The position numbers were made by a program, and so were the translations under genes. A DNA stretch of 64,000 bases from contig NZ_BDCM01000014.1 in NCBI RefSeq assembly GCF_001613505.1, forward strand, positions 496,001-560,000. Direction: 5' to 3'. The stretch is from Nocardia mikamii NBRC 108933 (GTDB lineage: Bacteria > Actinomycetota > Actinomycetes > Mycobacteriales > Mycobacteriaceae). Under the pieces are notes generated by a model, which saw only the letters and a list, made by a program, of their open reading frames with translations, did not search any database and was not told the origin of the DNA. Shown piece after piece: positions 8,764 to 15,990 of the stretch. Within the stretch, counting starts at the first letter, position 1. Every line of letters starts with the position of its first letter.

Positions 8764-9906
8764 TCAGCCCGCCACGGCCTGTTCGGCCCGCTTGGCGAGG
8801 TTTTCCGCGACCTCGGCCTCCCAGGCGGTGACCGCGCGGGTGGTGTCGACCTCGAATTCGAAGCGCGCGGTCATCTCCTCGGAGATGTCGGCGACGTCGG
8901 TGTAGAACTGCTCGTACCAGCGACGCAGCTGATAGACCGGCCCGTCCTCCTCGCACAGCAGCGGATTGTTGATGCGCGACTTGCGCTTCCAGATCGCCGC
9001 ATCCTGTTCGAACCCCTTGCCGAGACCGCCGACGAAGGCCGCCGCGATCTGCTCGGCCTGCTCCGGCGACACGCCCTCCGGCTTCTTCGCGATGGCGCCG
9101 TACTGCAGGACGAACCGGTTCTCGGTGATCGGATAGTGGCAGTTGATCAGGTAGCCCTCGACCGTGAGCCCGGCACTCTCGCTGCGCAGATAGTCGATCA
9201 TGTAGGAGGGGCCGTAGTACGACGCCTCCGAATGCAGAGTGTTCTTGCCGCCCAACGCCTTCGCGGTCGCGCCCATCATGTCCTCGCGCGAGATCGAGGT
9301 CATGTACTGGCTGGCGACATGACCCTCGAACACGTTCTTGAAGAAGGTCGGGAAGCCGTAGTGCACGTAGAAGAAGTGCGCCATGTCGACGACGTTGTCG
9401 ACGACCTCGCGGCAGTTGGCCTCGACGATCATCGAGTTCCAGGTCCAGTCGGTCCAGCCGTCGTCGAAGGCGGCGTCGACGCGCGGGATGGTGATATCGG
9501 CGGGTGGCTGCTTGCCCTCGGGATCGTTCCAGACGAACAGCTGCTTGTTCTGCTCCAGCGTCGGCCACGCCTTGGTGCGGGCCAGCGGAGGCACCCGGCG
9601 CGCGTAGGGGATTCCGGTGCATTTGCCCTTGCCGTTCCACCGCCAGTCGTGGAACGGGCAGGCCAGCGAATCGCCCTTGACGGTGCCGTCGGCGAGATTG
9701 CCACCCATGTGCGGGCAGTAGGCGTTGAGGACGTTGAGCGTGCCGTCCTCGCCGGCGAAGACGACCAGTTCGGTGCCGAAGGCGGCGACGGTGTGCGGCT
9801 TGCCGTCGCGGAAGGAGTCCGCCAGGCCCAGGCAGTGCCAGCCGCGGGCGAACCGGGTGGGCGGTGCGCCGGCGTCGATGACCCGCACTTCGCTGTCGCT
9901 GTTCAT
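8764..9906 (-). CDS. kshA: 3-ketosteroid 9alpha-monooxygenase oxygenase component (KshA-like Rieske oxygenase)
   Basis: Rieske non-haem iron oxygenase of 380 residues. The Rieske cluster ligands are C64, H66, C83 and H86 (YCPHMGGN and CPFHDW). The catalytic domain shows the KshA signature DMAHFFYVHYGFP with iron ligands H177 and H182, and QDAAIWKRK probably carries the third, acidic ligand. In steroid degraders this enzyme 9alpha-hydroxylates 3-ketosteroids and, with KstD, opens ring B. The start ATG at 9906 follows GGAGGAATC. It sits between hsaB and the small cysteine protein and is presumably co-transcribed with kshB. Confidence 0.9.
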   Translation of the reverse strand: MNSDSEVRVIDAGAPPTRFARGWHCLGLADSFRDGKPHTVAAFGTELVVFAGEDGTLNVLNAYCPHMGGNLADGTVKGDSLACPFHDWRWNGKGKCTGIPYARRVPPLARTKAWPTLEQNKQLFVWNDPEGKQPPADITIPRVDAAFDDGWTDWTWNSMIVEANCREVVDNVVDMAHFFYVHYGFPTFFKNVFEGHVASQYMTSISREDMMGATAKALGGKNTLHSEASYYGPSYMIDYLRSESAGLTVEGYLINCHYPITENRFVLQYGAIAKKPEGVSPEQAEQIAAAFVGGLGKGFEQDAAIWKRKSRINNPLLCEEDGPVYQLRRWYEQFYTDVADISEEMTARFEFEVDTTRAVTAWEAEVAENLAKRAEQAVAG

Positions 9907-10125
9907 GATTCCTCCGTCTCGATTGCGTTCGGCCTCGATCGCGATCGGCCTCGACTACCCGCCGGCCGAACCCGCCCCGGGTGATGACTCGATGCTCGCC
10001 ATCGGAACGGGGGTCCGGCACGCGAAGTCCCACTGGCCGGGAGATCGGCTCCGACCATCGGCAGTGACGCGACCCCGCGGCGGTGCGTGCGGGTACGCAC
10101 CCCGCCGGCCACCACCCCGCACGCG

Positions 10126-10626
10126 TCAGTGCCCGTGCAGACGCTCGAACGAGGAGCGGTAGAACAGCAGCGGCGCCTGGTCGGAATGTTCGGCCAGCGC
10201 GGTGACCCGGGCGATCACGATGGTGTGGTCGCCGCCGTCGACCTCGCGATCCAGCTCGCAGTCGATACTGGCCAGCGCGCCGCTCAGCCGCGGCGACCCG
10301 TTTCCGGACAACTCCCAGTCCACGCCCGCGAATTTGTCGGTGCCGCGGCGGGCCAGCGCGCGGCAGATCTCGTCCTGGTCGTGGGCCAGGATGTTCACGC
10401 AGAACCGCCCCACCTCACGGATGCGCGGCCACGACGTCGAGGTCCGCGCGGGGAAGAAGCAGACCCGGGGTGGGTCGAGGGACAACGACGAGAAGGACTG
10501 GCAGCTGAACCCGACCGGCTCGTCGCCGGACCGGGCGGTGATCACCGTGACCCCGGAGCAGAACCTGCTCAGCACGGCTTTGAAGGTCGCCTCCGAGATC
10601 TCGTCCACCTGTACTACCGGCTCCAC
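10126..10626 (-). CDS. hsaB: Flavin reductase of the two-component HsaAB monooxygenase (HsaB-like)
   Basis: NADH:flavin oxidoreductase of about 166 residues that supplies reduced flavin to the HsaA hydroxylase. The flavin_reduct fold is clear: SRFCSGVTVITA near the N-terminus, FSCQSFSSLSLDPP (FMN-binding) and the GRFCVNIL segment. A GTG at 10626, about 5 nt after AAGGAG, is preferred; a GTG at 10632 overlaps that ribosome site. It is the first gene of the leftward operon and its HsaA partner is 8 kb away at 18542-19705. A promoter probably lies in 10630-10830. Confidence 0.87.
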   Translation of the reverse strand: MEPVVQVDEISEATFKAVLSRFCSGVTVITARSGDEPVGFSCQSFSSLSLDPPRVCFFPARTSTSWPRIREVGRFCVNILAHDQDEICRALARRGTDKFAGVDWELSGNGSPRLSGALASIDCELDREVDGGDHTIVIARVTALAEHSDQAPLLFYRSSFERLHGH

Positions 10627-10809
10627 GGCCACTCCTTGTTTCGGACAGACATATAGCTGTAAGTCATGACACCAGGTCGGGGGGAGACTCCGTCAACAGC
10701 CAGGTCCGGTGAACGGGAGAGATTTCGGTAGCACTTACGTAGTTCCACCGATTCGCGATCGGTGTGGTGGCAGCCACTGTGATAGGTGACACAAATGCCG
10801 AAACCAAAC

Positions 10810-10829
10810 ATGCCTAGTCGAAATACTTC
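10810..10829 (-). promoter_or_regulatory. Operator/promoter element shared with ribBA and LLM genes (copy C)
   Basis: Read toward hsaB, this is GAAGTATTTCGACTAGGCAT. It matches 17 of 20 positions of the element before the LLM gene (38609-38631) and lies between hsaB and the divergent IclR gene. An imperfect inverted repeat extends from it to 10839: ATGC-CTAG, then CTAG-ACT-GCAT. Candidate IclR site (inference). Confidence 0.6.
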
Positions 10830-10859
10830 TAGACTGCATATGAGCCAACGGAGGTACAT

Positions 10860-11702
10860 ATGACCGTCACCGTGCTGCCCTCCGCGGAACGCACCACCAC
10901 GGCCGCGCATCATGCGACGACGGGCGCCAGGGCTCATCGAGCCGGCGCGCCGATTCCGGTGTCGATGATCGAGCGGATGACGCTGATCCTGGATGCCTTC
11001 GACGCGAACACCCCGACGCTGACACTGCTGGAACTGGTCGAGCGGACCGGACTTCCGCGATCGACGGTCCATCGCATCCTGGATCAGATGATCCGGCTGC
11101 GCTGGCTGGCGCATTCCGCCGGCGGCTACCGCCTCGGCATGCGCACGCTGGAACTGGGCGGACTGACCGCGGACCACAACGAGATTCGCGATGCGGTGAG
11201 CCCGCTGCTGCACGAGTTGTCGCAGCGGACGGGCATGGTGGGCCACTTGGCCGTGCTCGACGGCCGCGAGGTCGTCTACTTGGACAAGGCCGGCGGCCGG
11301 TTCGGCGCGGCGCTGCCGACCCGCCTCGGCGGCCGGATGCCCGCGCACGCAACGGCTTTGGGCAAGGCGATGCTGGCGGCGCTGGAACCCACCATCGCCG
11401 AGGCCGCGTTCCGCGGGCGGCTGCCCCGGCTCACTCCGCGCACCCTGGCCGAACCCGATGCGCTGCATCGCGAACTCGGGCAGATCCGGCTGCGTCAAGG
11501 CGTGGCGATCGACCGCGAGGAGGCCATGGTCGGCATCGCCTGTGTGGCCGCGCCGCTGCGTGGCCGCGGCGCACCGCCGGCCGCGCTCTCGCTGTCGGGA
11601 CGTGCCGAGGCGATGAGTTACGACCGGCTGGCCCGGGTCGTCCTCGAGGTCGTGCACGAGGCCGGGCGGGCACTGTTCCCGCACCGCACCCGCTGGCGCT
11701 GA
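10860..11702 (+). CDS. IclR family transcriptional regulator
   Basis: A 280-residue regulator: winged helix-turn-helix at about residues 38-95 (LLELVERTGLPRSTVHRILD is the recognition region) and the C-terminal IclR effector domain (SQRTGMVGHLAVLDGREVVY through a PAHATALGKAML pocket segment). IclR proteins near aromatic and steroid operons act as repressors or activators that respond to pathway intermediates. Start ATG 10860 has GGAGG 6 nt upstream. It is divergent from the hsaB-kshA-kshB-hsaC operon, whose shared element lies only about 30 nt from this start, so autoregulation is plausible. Confidence 0.9.
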   Translation: MTVTVLPSAERTTTAAHHATTGARAHRAGAPIPVSMIERMTLILDAFDANTPTLTLLELVERTGLPRSTVHRILDQMIRLRWLAHSAGGYRLGMRTLELGGLTADHNEIRDAVSPLLHELSQRTGMVGHLAVLDGREVVYLDKAGGRFGAALPTRLGGRMPAHATALGKAMLAALEPTIAEAAFRGRLPRLTPRTLAEPDALHRELGQIRLRQGVAIDREEAMVGIACVAAPLRGRGAPPAALSLSGRAEAMSYDRLARVVLEVVHEAGRALFPHRTRWR

Positions 11703-11740
11703 TTTCGGATCCGCATATGACTGGGCGGTATAGTTCGGCG

Positions 11741-12367
11741 ATGACATCTGGCACCGATCTGCCGACCACTTCGTGGGCCGTGCTCGGGATGCTTTCGCAT
11801 GCGGACGAATTGTCCGGCTACGATCTGAAGAAGTGGGCGGACTGGAGTTTGCAGTTCTTCTACTGGAGCCCGTCGTTCAGCCAGATCTACGCCGAACTCA
11901 AACGCCTCGAGAAGCATGGGTACGTCACCTCGCGCACCGTGACCTCCGAGGACGGCGTGCGCGGCAAGCGGATGTACGCGATCACCACCAGTGGCCGGGA
12001 TGCCGTGGCGCACTGGGTCAATCACTCACCGGTGGAAGCACCGGTGCTGAAACACAGTGTGCTGCTGCGAGCGTGGCTCGGACATCTGGCCGAGCCGGAG
12101 CGGCTGCGCGAAATCCTCACCGCGCATATCGATTACGCGGAGAAGATGCGCCGCCGCGCCGCCGCCGACGCCGAAGGATCCGACGCCAACCCGGATTGGG
12201 CCTTCCCCAGCGCGGTGTTGCGCTGGTGCATCCGGCACTACGAGGCGGAGCGCCAACTGGCCGAGGATCTGCTCGACGACCTGGAGGCGTTGAACAAGCG
12301 CGGCCGGCTGCCCCGCAATCGCGAGGCACCGCTCGCACCACCGAAGCCGAAGGCTCGTCCCCGATAG
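11741..12367 (+). CDS. PadR family transcriptional regulator
   Basis: A 208-residue PadR-like regulator: winged-helix domain at about residues 8-85 (AVLGMLSHADELSGYDLKK, then SQIYAELKRLEKHGYV and the KRMYAITTSGR wing) and a C-terminal helical dimerisation region, followed by a Pro/Lys/Arg tail. ATG 11741 is preferred over an in-frame ATG at 11717, because a good -10 (TATAGT at 11729-11734) ends 6 nt before it, suggesting a leaderless transcript. The target is unknown; PadR proteins usually control neighbouring or efflux genes. Confidence 0.87.
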   Translation: MTSGTDLPTTSWAVLGMLSHADELSGYDLKKWADWSLQFFYWSPSFSQIYAELKRLEKHGYVTSRTVTSEDGVRGKRMYAITTSGRDAVAHWVNHSPVEAPVLKHSVLLRAWLGHLAEPERLREILTAHIDYAEKMRRRAAADAEGSDANPDWAFPSAVLRWCIRHYEAERQLAEDLLDDLEALNKRGRLPRNREAPLAPPKPKARPR

Positions 12368-12407
12368 AGCGCAGAACCGGCGCGCCCGCTTCGCACCGGA
12401 TCCGTCG

Positions 12408-13070
12408 CTACACTCGCCGGATCCGGGCCAGCCAGGCGGCGGTATTCACGGTTCCGTTCGCGGCCACGTCCAGTCCGGCGACCTGGTCGGCGACCACCGA
12501 GGTGACCCGGCCGCGATAGGACGCGGGTCGCAGATCCTCCAATTCCCAACCCGCGTCGAATGATTCACGCAACAGCCGATCGCTGATGCGCGGCCCGAAG
12601 CCCGGGTCGGTATCGGAGAGTGCCAGCACATGTACCAGACCGCCCGGAGCGCACAGGCTGTGCAGCGACCGGACGTAGTCGGCGCGGGTGCCGGGATCCT
12701 CGCGGAAGATGTGGAACAGGGCGCTGTCGACGATCGTGTCGAAGACGCCGAGTTCGGCGGTCGCCGCGGGATCGGCGCCGAGCCGGACCGCGTCTGCTAC
12801 CCGGAAGCGCGCCGCGGGCACCCCCTTCGCGGCCGCGTTGCGCCGCGCGTACTCGACCGCGCTCGGCGACAGGTCGATACCCAGCACGTCGTAGCCCAGG
12901 GCGGTGAGGGCGATGGTGTGCTCCCCCGCACCCGTTCCGACGTCGAGCACCCGCCCTCGGATCAACCCCGCGCGCTCCACTTCCACGATCGCCGGCTGCG
13001 GCTCACCGATCACCCAGGGGGCGGTGTCGTCGTCGTAGGCGGTGTTCCAGAACTCTGCGGCCTGTGTCAT
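12408..13070 (-). CDS. Class I SAM-dependent methyltransferase
   Basis: A 220-residue small-molecule methyltransferase of the UbiE/tellurite type. Motif I is VLDVGTGAGEHTIAL (about residues 42-56), followed by the acidic end of strand 2 in VLGIDLS and the FDTIVDSALFH segment. ATG 13070 follows GGAG by 4 nt; an upstream ATG at 13097 lacks a ribosome site. It is convergent with the PadR gene and divergent from ribBA. Substrate not predictable. Confidence 0.85.
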   Translation of the reverse strand: MTQAAEFWNTAYDDDTAPWVIGEPQPAIVEVERAGLIRGRVLDVGTGAGEHTIALTALGYDVLGIDLSPSAVEYARRNAAAKGVPAARFRVADAVRLGADPAATAELGVFDTIVDSALFHIFREDPGTRADYVRSLHSLCAPGGLVHVLALSDTDPGFGPRISDRLLRESFDAGWELEDLRPASYRGRVTSVVADQVAGLDVAANGTVNTAAWLARIRRV

Positions 13071-13144
13071 GACTCCAGCGTGCATCCTCAACCGCACTCG
13101 AGGTCAACGCCGGCGCCCGAGCCCCGGAATTCGCCGTCCCCAAA

Positions 13145-13161
13145 ATCTCACTGAGCGGAAC
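13145..13161. promoter_or_regulatory. Palindrome GTYCCGCTSAGCGGRAC, ribBA copy
   Basis: ATCTCACTGAGCGGAAC matches 14 of 17 positions of the imperfect palindrome also found at 33161 and 38564. It is centred 35 bp before the shared 23-bp element upstream of ribBA. Probably an activator or repressor site. Confidence 0.45.
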
Positions 13162-13183
13162 CCTTCCTAGCGAGGAGCGTTTC

Positions 13184-13206
13184 GGAATATTTCTATTAGG
13201 CATACA
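13184..13206 (+). promoter_or_regulatory. Shared 23-bp regulatory element (copy A, ribBA)
   Basis: Core TATTTCnATTAGGCATACA. It is identical at 21 of 23 positions to the element at 38609-38631 upstream of the LLM monooxygenase, in the same orientation to its gene, and ends 11 nt before the ribBA start at the ribosome site. Such identity in non-coding DNA 25 kb apart implies binding by one regulator. Confidence 0.7.
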
Positions 13207-13217
13207 GGAGGTGCACG

Positions 13218-14459
13218 ATGACCGGTGAACTCGATTCCATCCAGAACGCACTCGACGCCCTGGCCGCCGGCCGGCCCGTCGTGGTGGTCGACGACGAGGA
13301 TCGGGAGAACGAAGGCGATCTCGTCCTGGCCGCGGAATTCGCGACCGCGCAGACCATCGGATTCCTGATCCGCCACACCAGCGGCGTGCTGTGCGTGCCG
13401 ATGCCCGGCGCCGACCTCGACCGGCTCTCGCTGCCCCCGATGACGGCGGTCAACGAGGACCCCAAGGGCACCGCCTACACCGTATCGGTCGACGCGGCCG
13501 CGGGCGTCAGCACGGGTATCTCGGCGGCCGACCGCGCCCACACCATGCGACTGCTGGCCGATCCGCGCACCACCCCGGCCGACCTCACCCGCCCCGGGCA
13601 CGTCTTCCCGCTGCGGGCGCACCCGCGCGGCGTGCTGGGCCGGGCCGGGCACACCGAGGCGACCGTCGACCTGCTCCGCGCGGCCGGATTGCGGCCGGCG
13701 GGGGTGATCGCGGAAGTCGTGAACGACGACGGATCGATGGCACGGTTGCCGCAGCTGCTGGTCTTCGCGCGCGAGCACGGGCTGCCGATCATCTCCATCG
13801 CCGACCTCATCGAGTACCGAAAGCATCGCGAGCACACCGTCACCCGGCTCGCGCAGACCCGGCTGCCCACGCGCTACGGCGATTTCCAGGTCTTCGGCTA
13901 CCGCGACACCGACTCCGGCACCCAGCCGGTCGAACATCTGGCGCTGGTCTTCGGCGATCCGTCCGGAACCGACGTCCTGGCCCGGCTGCATTCGGAATGC
14001 CTGACCGGCGACGCCTTCGGCTCGCTGCGCTGCGACTGCGGTGAACAACTCGACGCCGCGCTGCGCGCGGTGGCCGCCGAGGGCCGCGGTGTCGTGGTGT
14101 ATCTGCGGGGGCAGGAGGGCCGCGGCATCGGCCTGCTGAACAAATTGCGCGCCTACGAACTACAGGACGCCGGCGCCGACACCGTGGACGCGAATCTGCG
14201 CCTCGGGCTGCCGATCGATGCCCGCCGCTACGGAGCGGGCGCGCAGATCCTGAGCGATCTGGGTGTCGAATCGGTGCGCTTGCTCAGCAACAATCCGGAT
14301 AAGCAGGCGGGCCTGCAGGCGCACGGCATCGCGGTCACGCGCCGGATTCCGCTGCAGACCGACCCGACCGAGCACAACGTCCGCTACCTGCGCACCAAGC
14401 GGGAACGGATGCGTCACCAACTGGCCGGGCTCGACGTCGCCTCCGCTGCGGCGAACTGA
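13218..14459 (+). CDS. ribBA: Bifunctional 3,4-dihydroxy-2-butanone-4-phosphate synthase / GTP cyclohydrolase II
   Basis: Catalyses both entry steps of riboflavin synthesis. Residues 1-203 are the DHBP synthase, with the acidic loop DDEDREN at 25-31 and GRAGHTEATVDL at 141-152. Residues 210-413 are GTP cyclohydrolase II, with zinc ligands C261, C272 and C274 and YLRGQEGRGIGLL at 295-307. Length (413) is normal. The ribosome site AGGAGGT is 6-7 nt upstream. No ribD, ribE or ribH is nearby, and the gene sits among flavin-dependent catabolic genes and shares their upstream element, so it looks like a second, inducible copy that boosts flavin supply (inference). Confidence 0.93.
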   Translation: MTGELDSIQNALDALAAGRPVVVVDDEDRENEGDLVLAAEFATAQTIGFLIRHTSGVLCVPMPGADLDRLSLPPMTAVNEDPKGTAYTVSVDAAAGVSTGISAADRAHTMRLLADPRTTPADLTRPGHVFPLRAHPRGVLGRAGHTEATVDLLRAAGLRPAGVIAEVVNDDGSMARLPQLLVFAREHGLPIISIADLIEYRKHREHTVTRLAQTRLPTRYGDFQVFGYRDTDSGTQPVEHLALVFGDPSGTDVLARLHSECLTGDAFGSLRCDCGEQLDAALRAVAAEGRGVVVYLRGQEGRGIGLLNKLRAYELQDAGADTVDANLRLGLPIDARRYGAGAQILSDLGVESVRLLSNNPDKQAGLQAHGIAVTRRIPLQTDPTEHNVRYLRTKRERMRHQLAGLDVASAAAN

Positions 14460-14491
14460 CACTCCTTGTGCCGCAACGGATTCAGCGCGAT

Positions 14492-14902
14492 TCAGAGGCG
14501 GTGTTCGGCCAGCCAGCGCCGGGCCCGCGTCGCCGAGGCCCGGGAGAGCCAGGCGTCCTGGACGACCTCGCGCAATTCGTCGAGATCGAGTTCACCGATG
14601 TGGGCCCCGCGCAGCAGTACCGATAGATGCCCGTCGAAATGAGCGGTGGTGAAGAACGGCGAATCCGGATCCTGAACGAGTGCACGCTTGTCCGATTCCG
14701 ACGGCACCCAGAAGACGATCACATCGGGGTACCGTTCGCCGGTGTCCGGATCGACGGCGTCCGGGCGCGGGGTGCGGAAGAAGATGAACGACTTGGCCCC
14801 GACCTGAAAGACCGGATTGCCGCTCGAACCCCGCACCACCGTGACGTGCGGCATCGCGAGGGCGAGTTCTTCCACGTCCTCGATCCGCGCCCGGCGCGCC
14901 AC
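14492..14902 (-). CDS. MmcQ/YjbR family protein
   Basis: A 136-residue YjbR-like protein with the CyaY-like fold. It opens with a helix (ARIEDVEELALAMPHV), then the beta-rich FQVGAKSFIFFR and VIVFWVPSESDKRALV segments, and FDGHLSVLLR before the C-terminal helices. The family is found widely, and its biochemical role is not settled. GTG 14902 is the likely start, 6 nt after the stop of the LLM gene, so the two are probably co-transcribed. Confidence 0.8.
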   Translation of the reverse strand: MARRARIEDVEELALAMPHVTVVRGSSGNPVFQVGAKSFIFFRTPRPDAVDPDTGERYPDVIVFWVPSESDKRALVQDPDSPFFTTAHFDGHLSVLLRGAHIGELDLDELREVVQDAWLSRASATRARRWLAEHRL

Positions 14903-14908
14903 GGTCGC

Positions 14909-15820
14909 TCAGTCCGCCAGCTGGGTGAGCAGCTTGCGGGTGCGCTCGGCGGCCTGCCCGCCGACGAACGGGGCGGCCACGAATTCCGTGGCGCCGGCGG
15001 CGAACACCTTCTCGATGCGGGCTGCCACCTGCTCCTCGGTACCGATGATCGCCAGATCGGCCGGCCCTTCGGCGCCCTCGCGATCCATCATGGCCCGATA
15101 CGAAGGCAGCGAACCGTAGGCGGCGAAGACGGTGGCGGCCCGCTCCCGGCCGCGCTCCACATCGTCGGTGACCAGCACCGGCAGCGAGCAGACCACCCGC
15201 GGTGCCGGCCGGCCGGCTTCGGCGGCGGCCGCGGTGATGGTGGGTGCGATGTGGTCGGCGATGGTCGCGGGGCCGGTCATCCACAGCACGGTGCCGTCGG
15301 TGCGCCGCGCCGCCAGTTTCAGCATCTGGGTTCCCATGGCGGCCACGAGCACCGGGATCCGCCCGGTCTCCCCCGCGGTCAGGCCGAGGTTCGCGCTCAG
15401 GGTCTCGCCCTGGTAGGTCACCGGCTGCCCGTCGAGCAGCGGCCCGAGAATCGACAGGTACTCCTTCATGTGCCGGGCCGGGCGGCCGAAGTCGTAGCCG
15501 AACATGTTCTCGATGACGATCTGGTGCGACAGGCCGATCCCCAGGGTGAGCCGGCCGCGGCCGACCGCGAGCGCGGTGGTGACGGCCTGCTGTGCCAGGG
15601 CGCCCGGGTGCCGCGGATAGGTCGGCACCACGGCCGTGCCGAGTTCGATGTTCGGCACCTTGCTGCCGGCGACGGCGAGCGCGGTCAGCGCGTCGAGACC
15701 GAAGATGTGCGACAGCCACGCCGATTCGAAACCCTCGCCGGTCACCTGCTGCAGTTCGTCGGTCAGGCGCACCAGCGCATCCGGTCCGGTCTGTTCGCTG
15801 AGCATGATGCCGATCCGCAC
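14909..15820 (-). CDS. LLM class F420-dependent oxidoreductase
   Basis: Luciferase-like TIM-barrel enzyme of 303 residues, of the F420-dependent type common in mycolic-acid actinomycetes. Typical elements are MRIGIMLSEQ at the first strand, GIGLSHQIVIENMFGYDF mid-protein (cofactor and substrate loop), and PVLVAAMGTQMLKLAARRTDG. The start is GTG at 15820, after AGGAGG. It is followed by the YjbR-like gene. No flavin partner is needed by this subclass; the substrate is unknown. Confidence 0.83.
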   Translation of the reverse strand: MRIGIMLSEQTGPDALVRLTDELQQVTGEGFESAWLSHIFGLDALTALAVAGSKVPNIELGTAVVPTYPRHPGALAQQAVTTALAVGRGRLTLGIGLSHQIVIENMFGYDFGRPARHMKEYLSILGPLLDGQPVTYQGETLSANLGLTAGETGRIPVLVAAMGTQMLKLAARRTDGTVLWMTGPATIADHIAPTITAAAAEAGRPAPRVVCSLPVLVTDDVERGRERAATVFAAYGSLPSYRAMMDREGAEGPADLAIIGTEEQVAARIEKVFAAGATEFVAAPFVGGQAAERTRKLLTQLAD

Positions 15821-15990
15821 GGGGAGCCTCCTGGGGACGAGGGGTCTGTGGGTTCGCGGCCCGGGGGGACCGCGGCGCGAGCCTCGGTTCGCGGTCTCAG
15901 CCTATTCCCGTTCTCACCGTCCGCGGGCATGCGGGACCGACATCGCCGATGTGGTCCGAACGCGTTTCGATCACGATAGGGTTGGCGATC

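Noticed and set aside
9935..9955. GCGATCGC-rich palindrome upstream of kshA
   Set aside because: Short GATCGCGATC symmetry is expected by chance in GC-rich DNA; no second copy or spacing supports an operator.
10630..10860. KstR-type box (TnnAACnnGTTnnA) expected upstream of hsa/ksh genes
   Set aside because: No convincing match was found in this or the other catabolic upstream regions.
10810..10862. Leaderless or alternative promoter reading of the shared element as an ECF sigma site
   Set aside because: No consistent -35/-10 spacing could be recognised in the three copies, so an operator is the safer reading.
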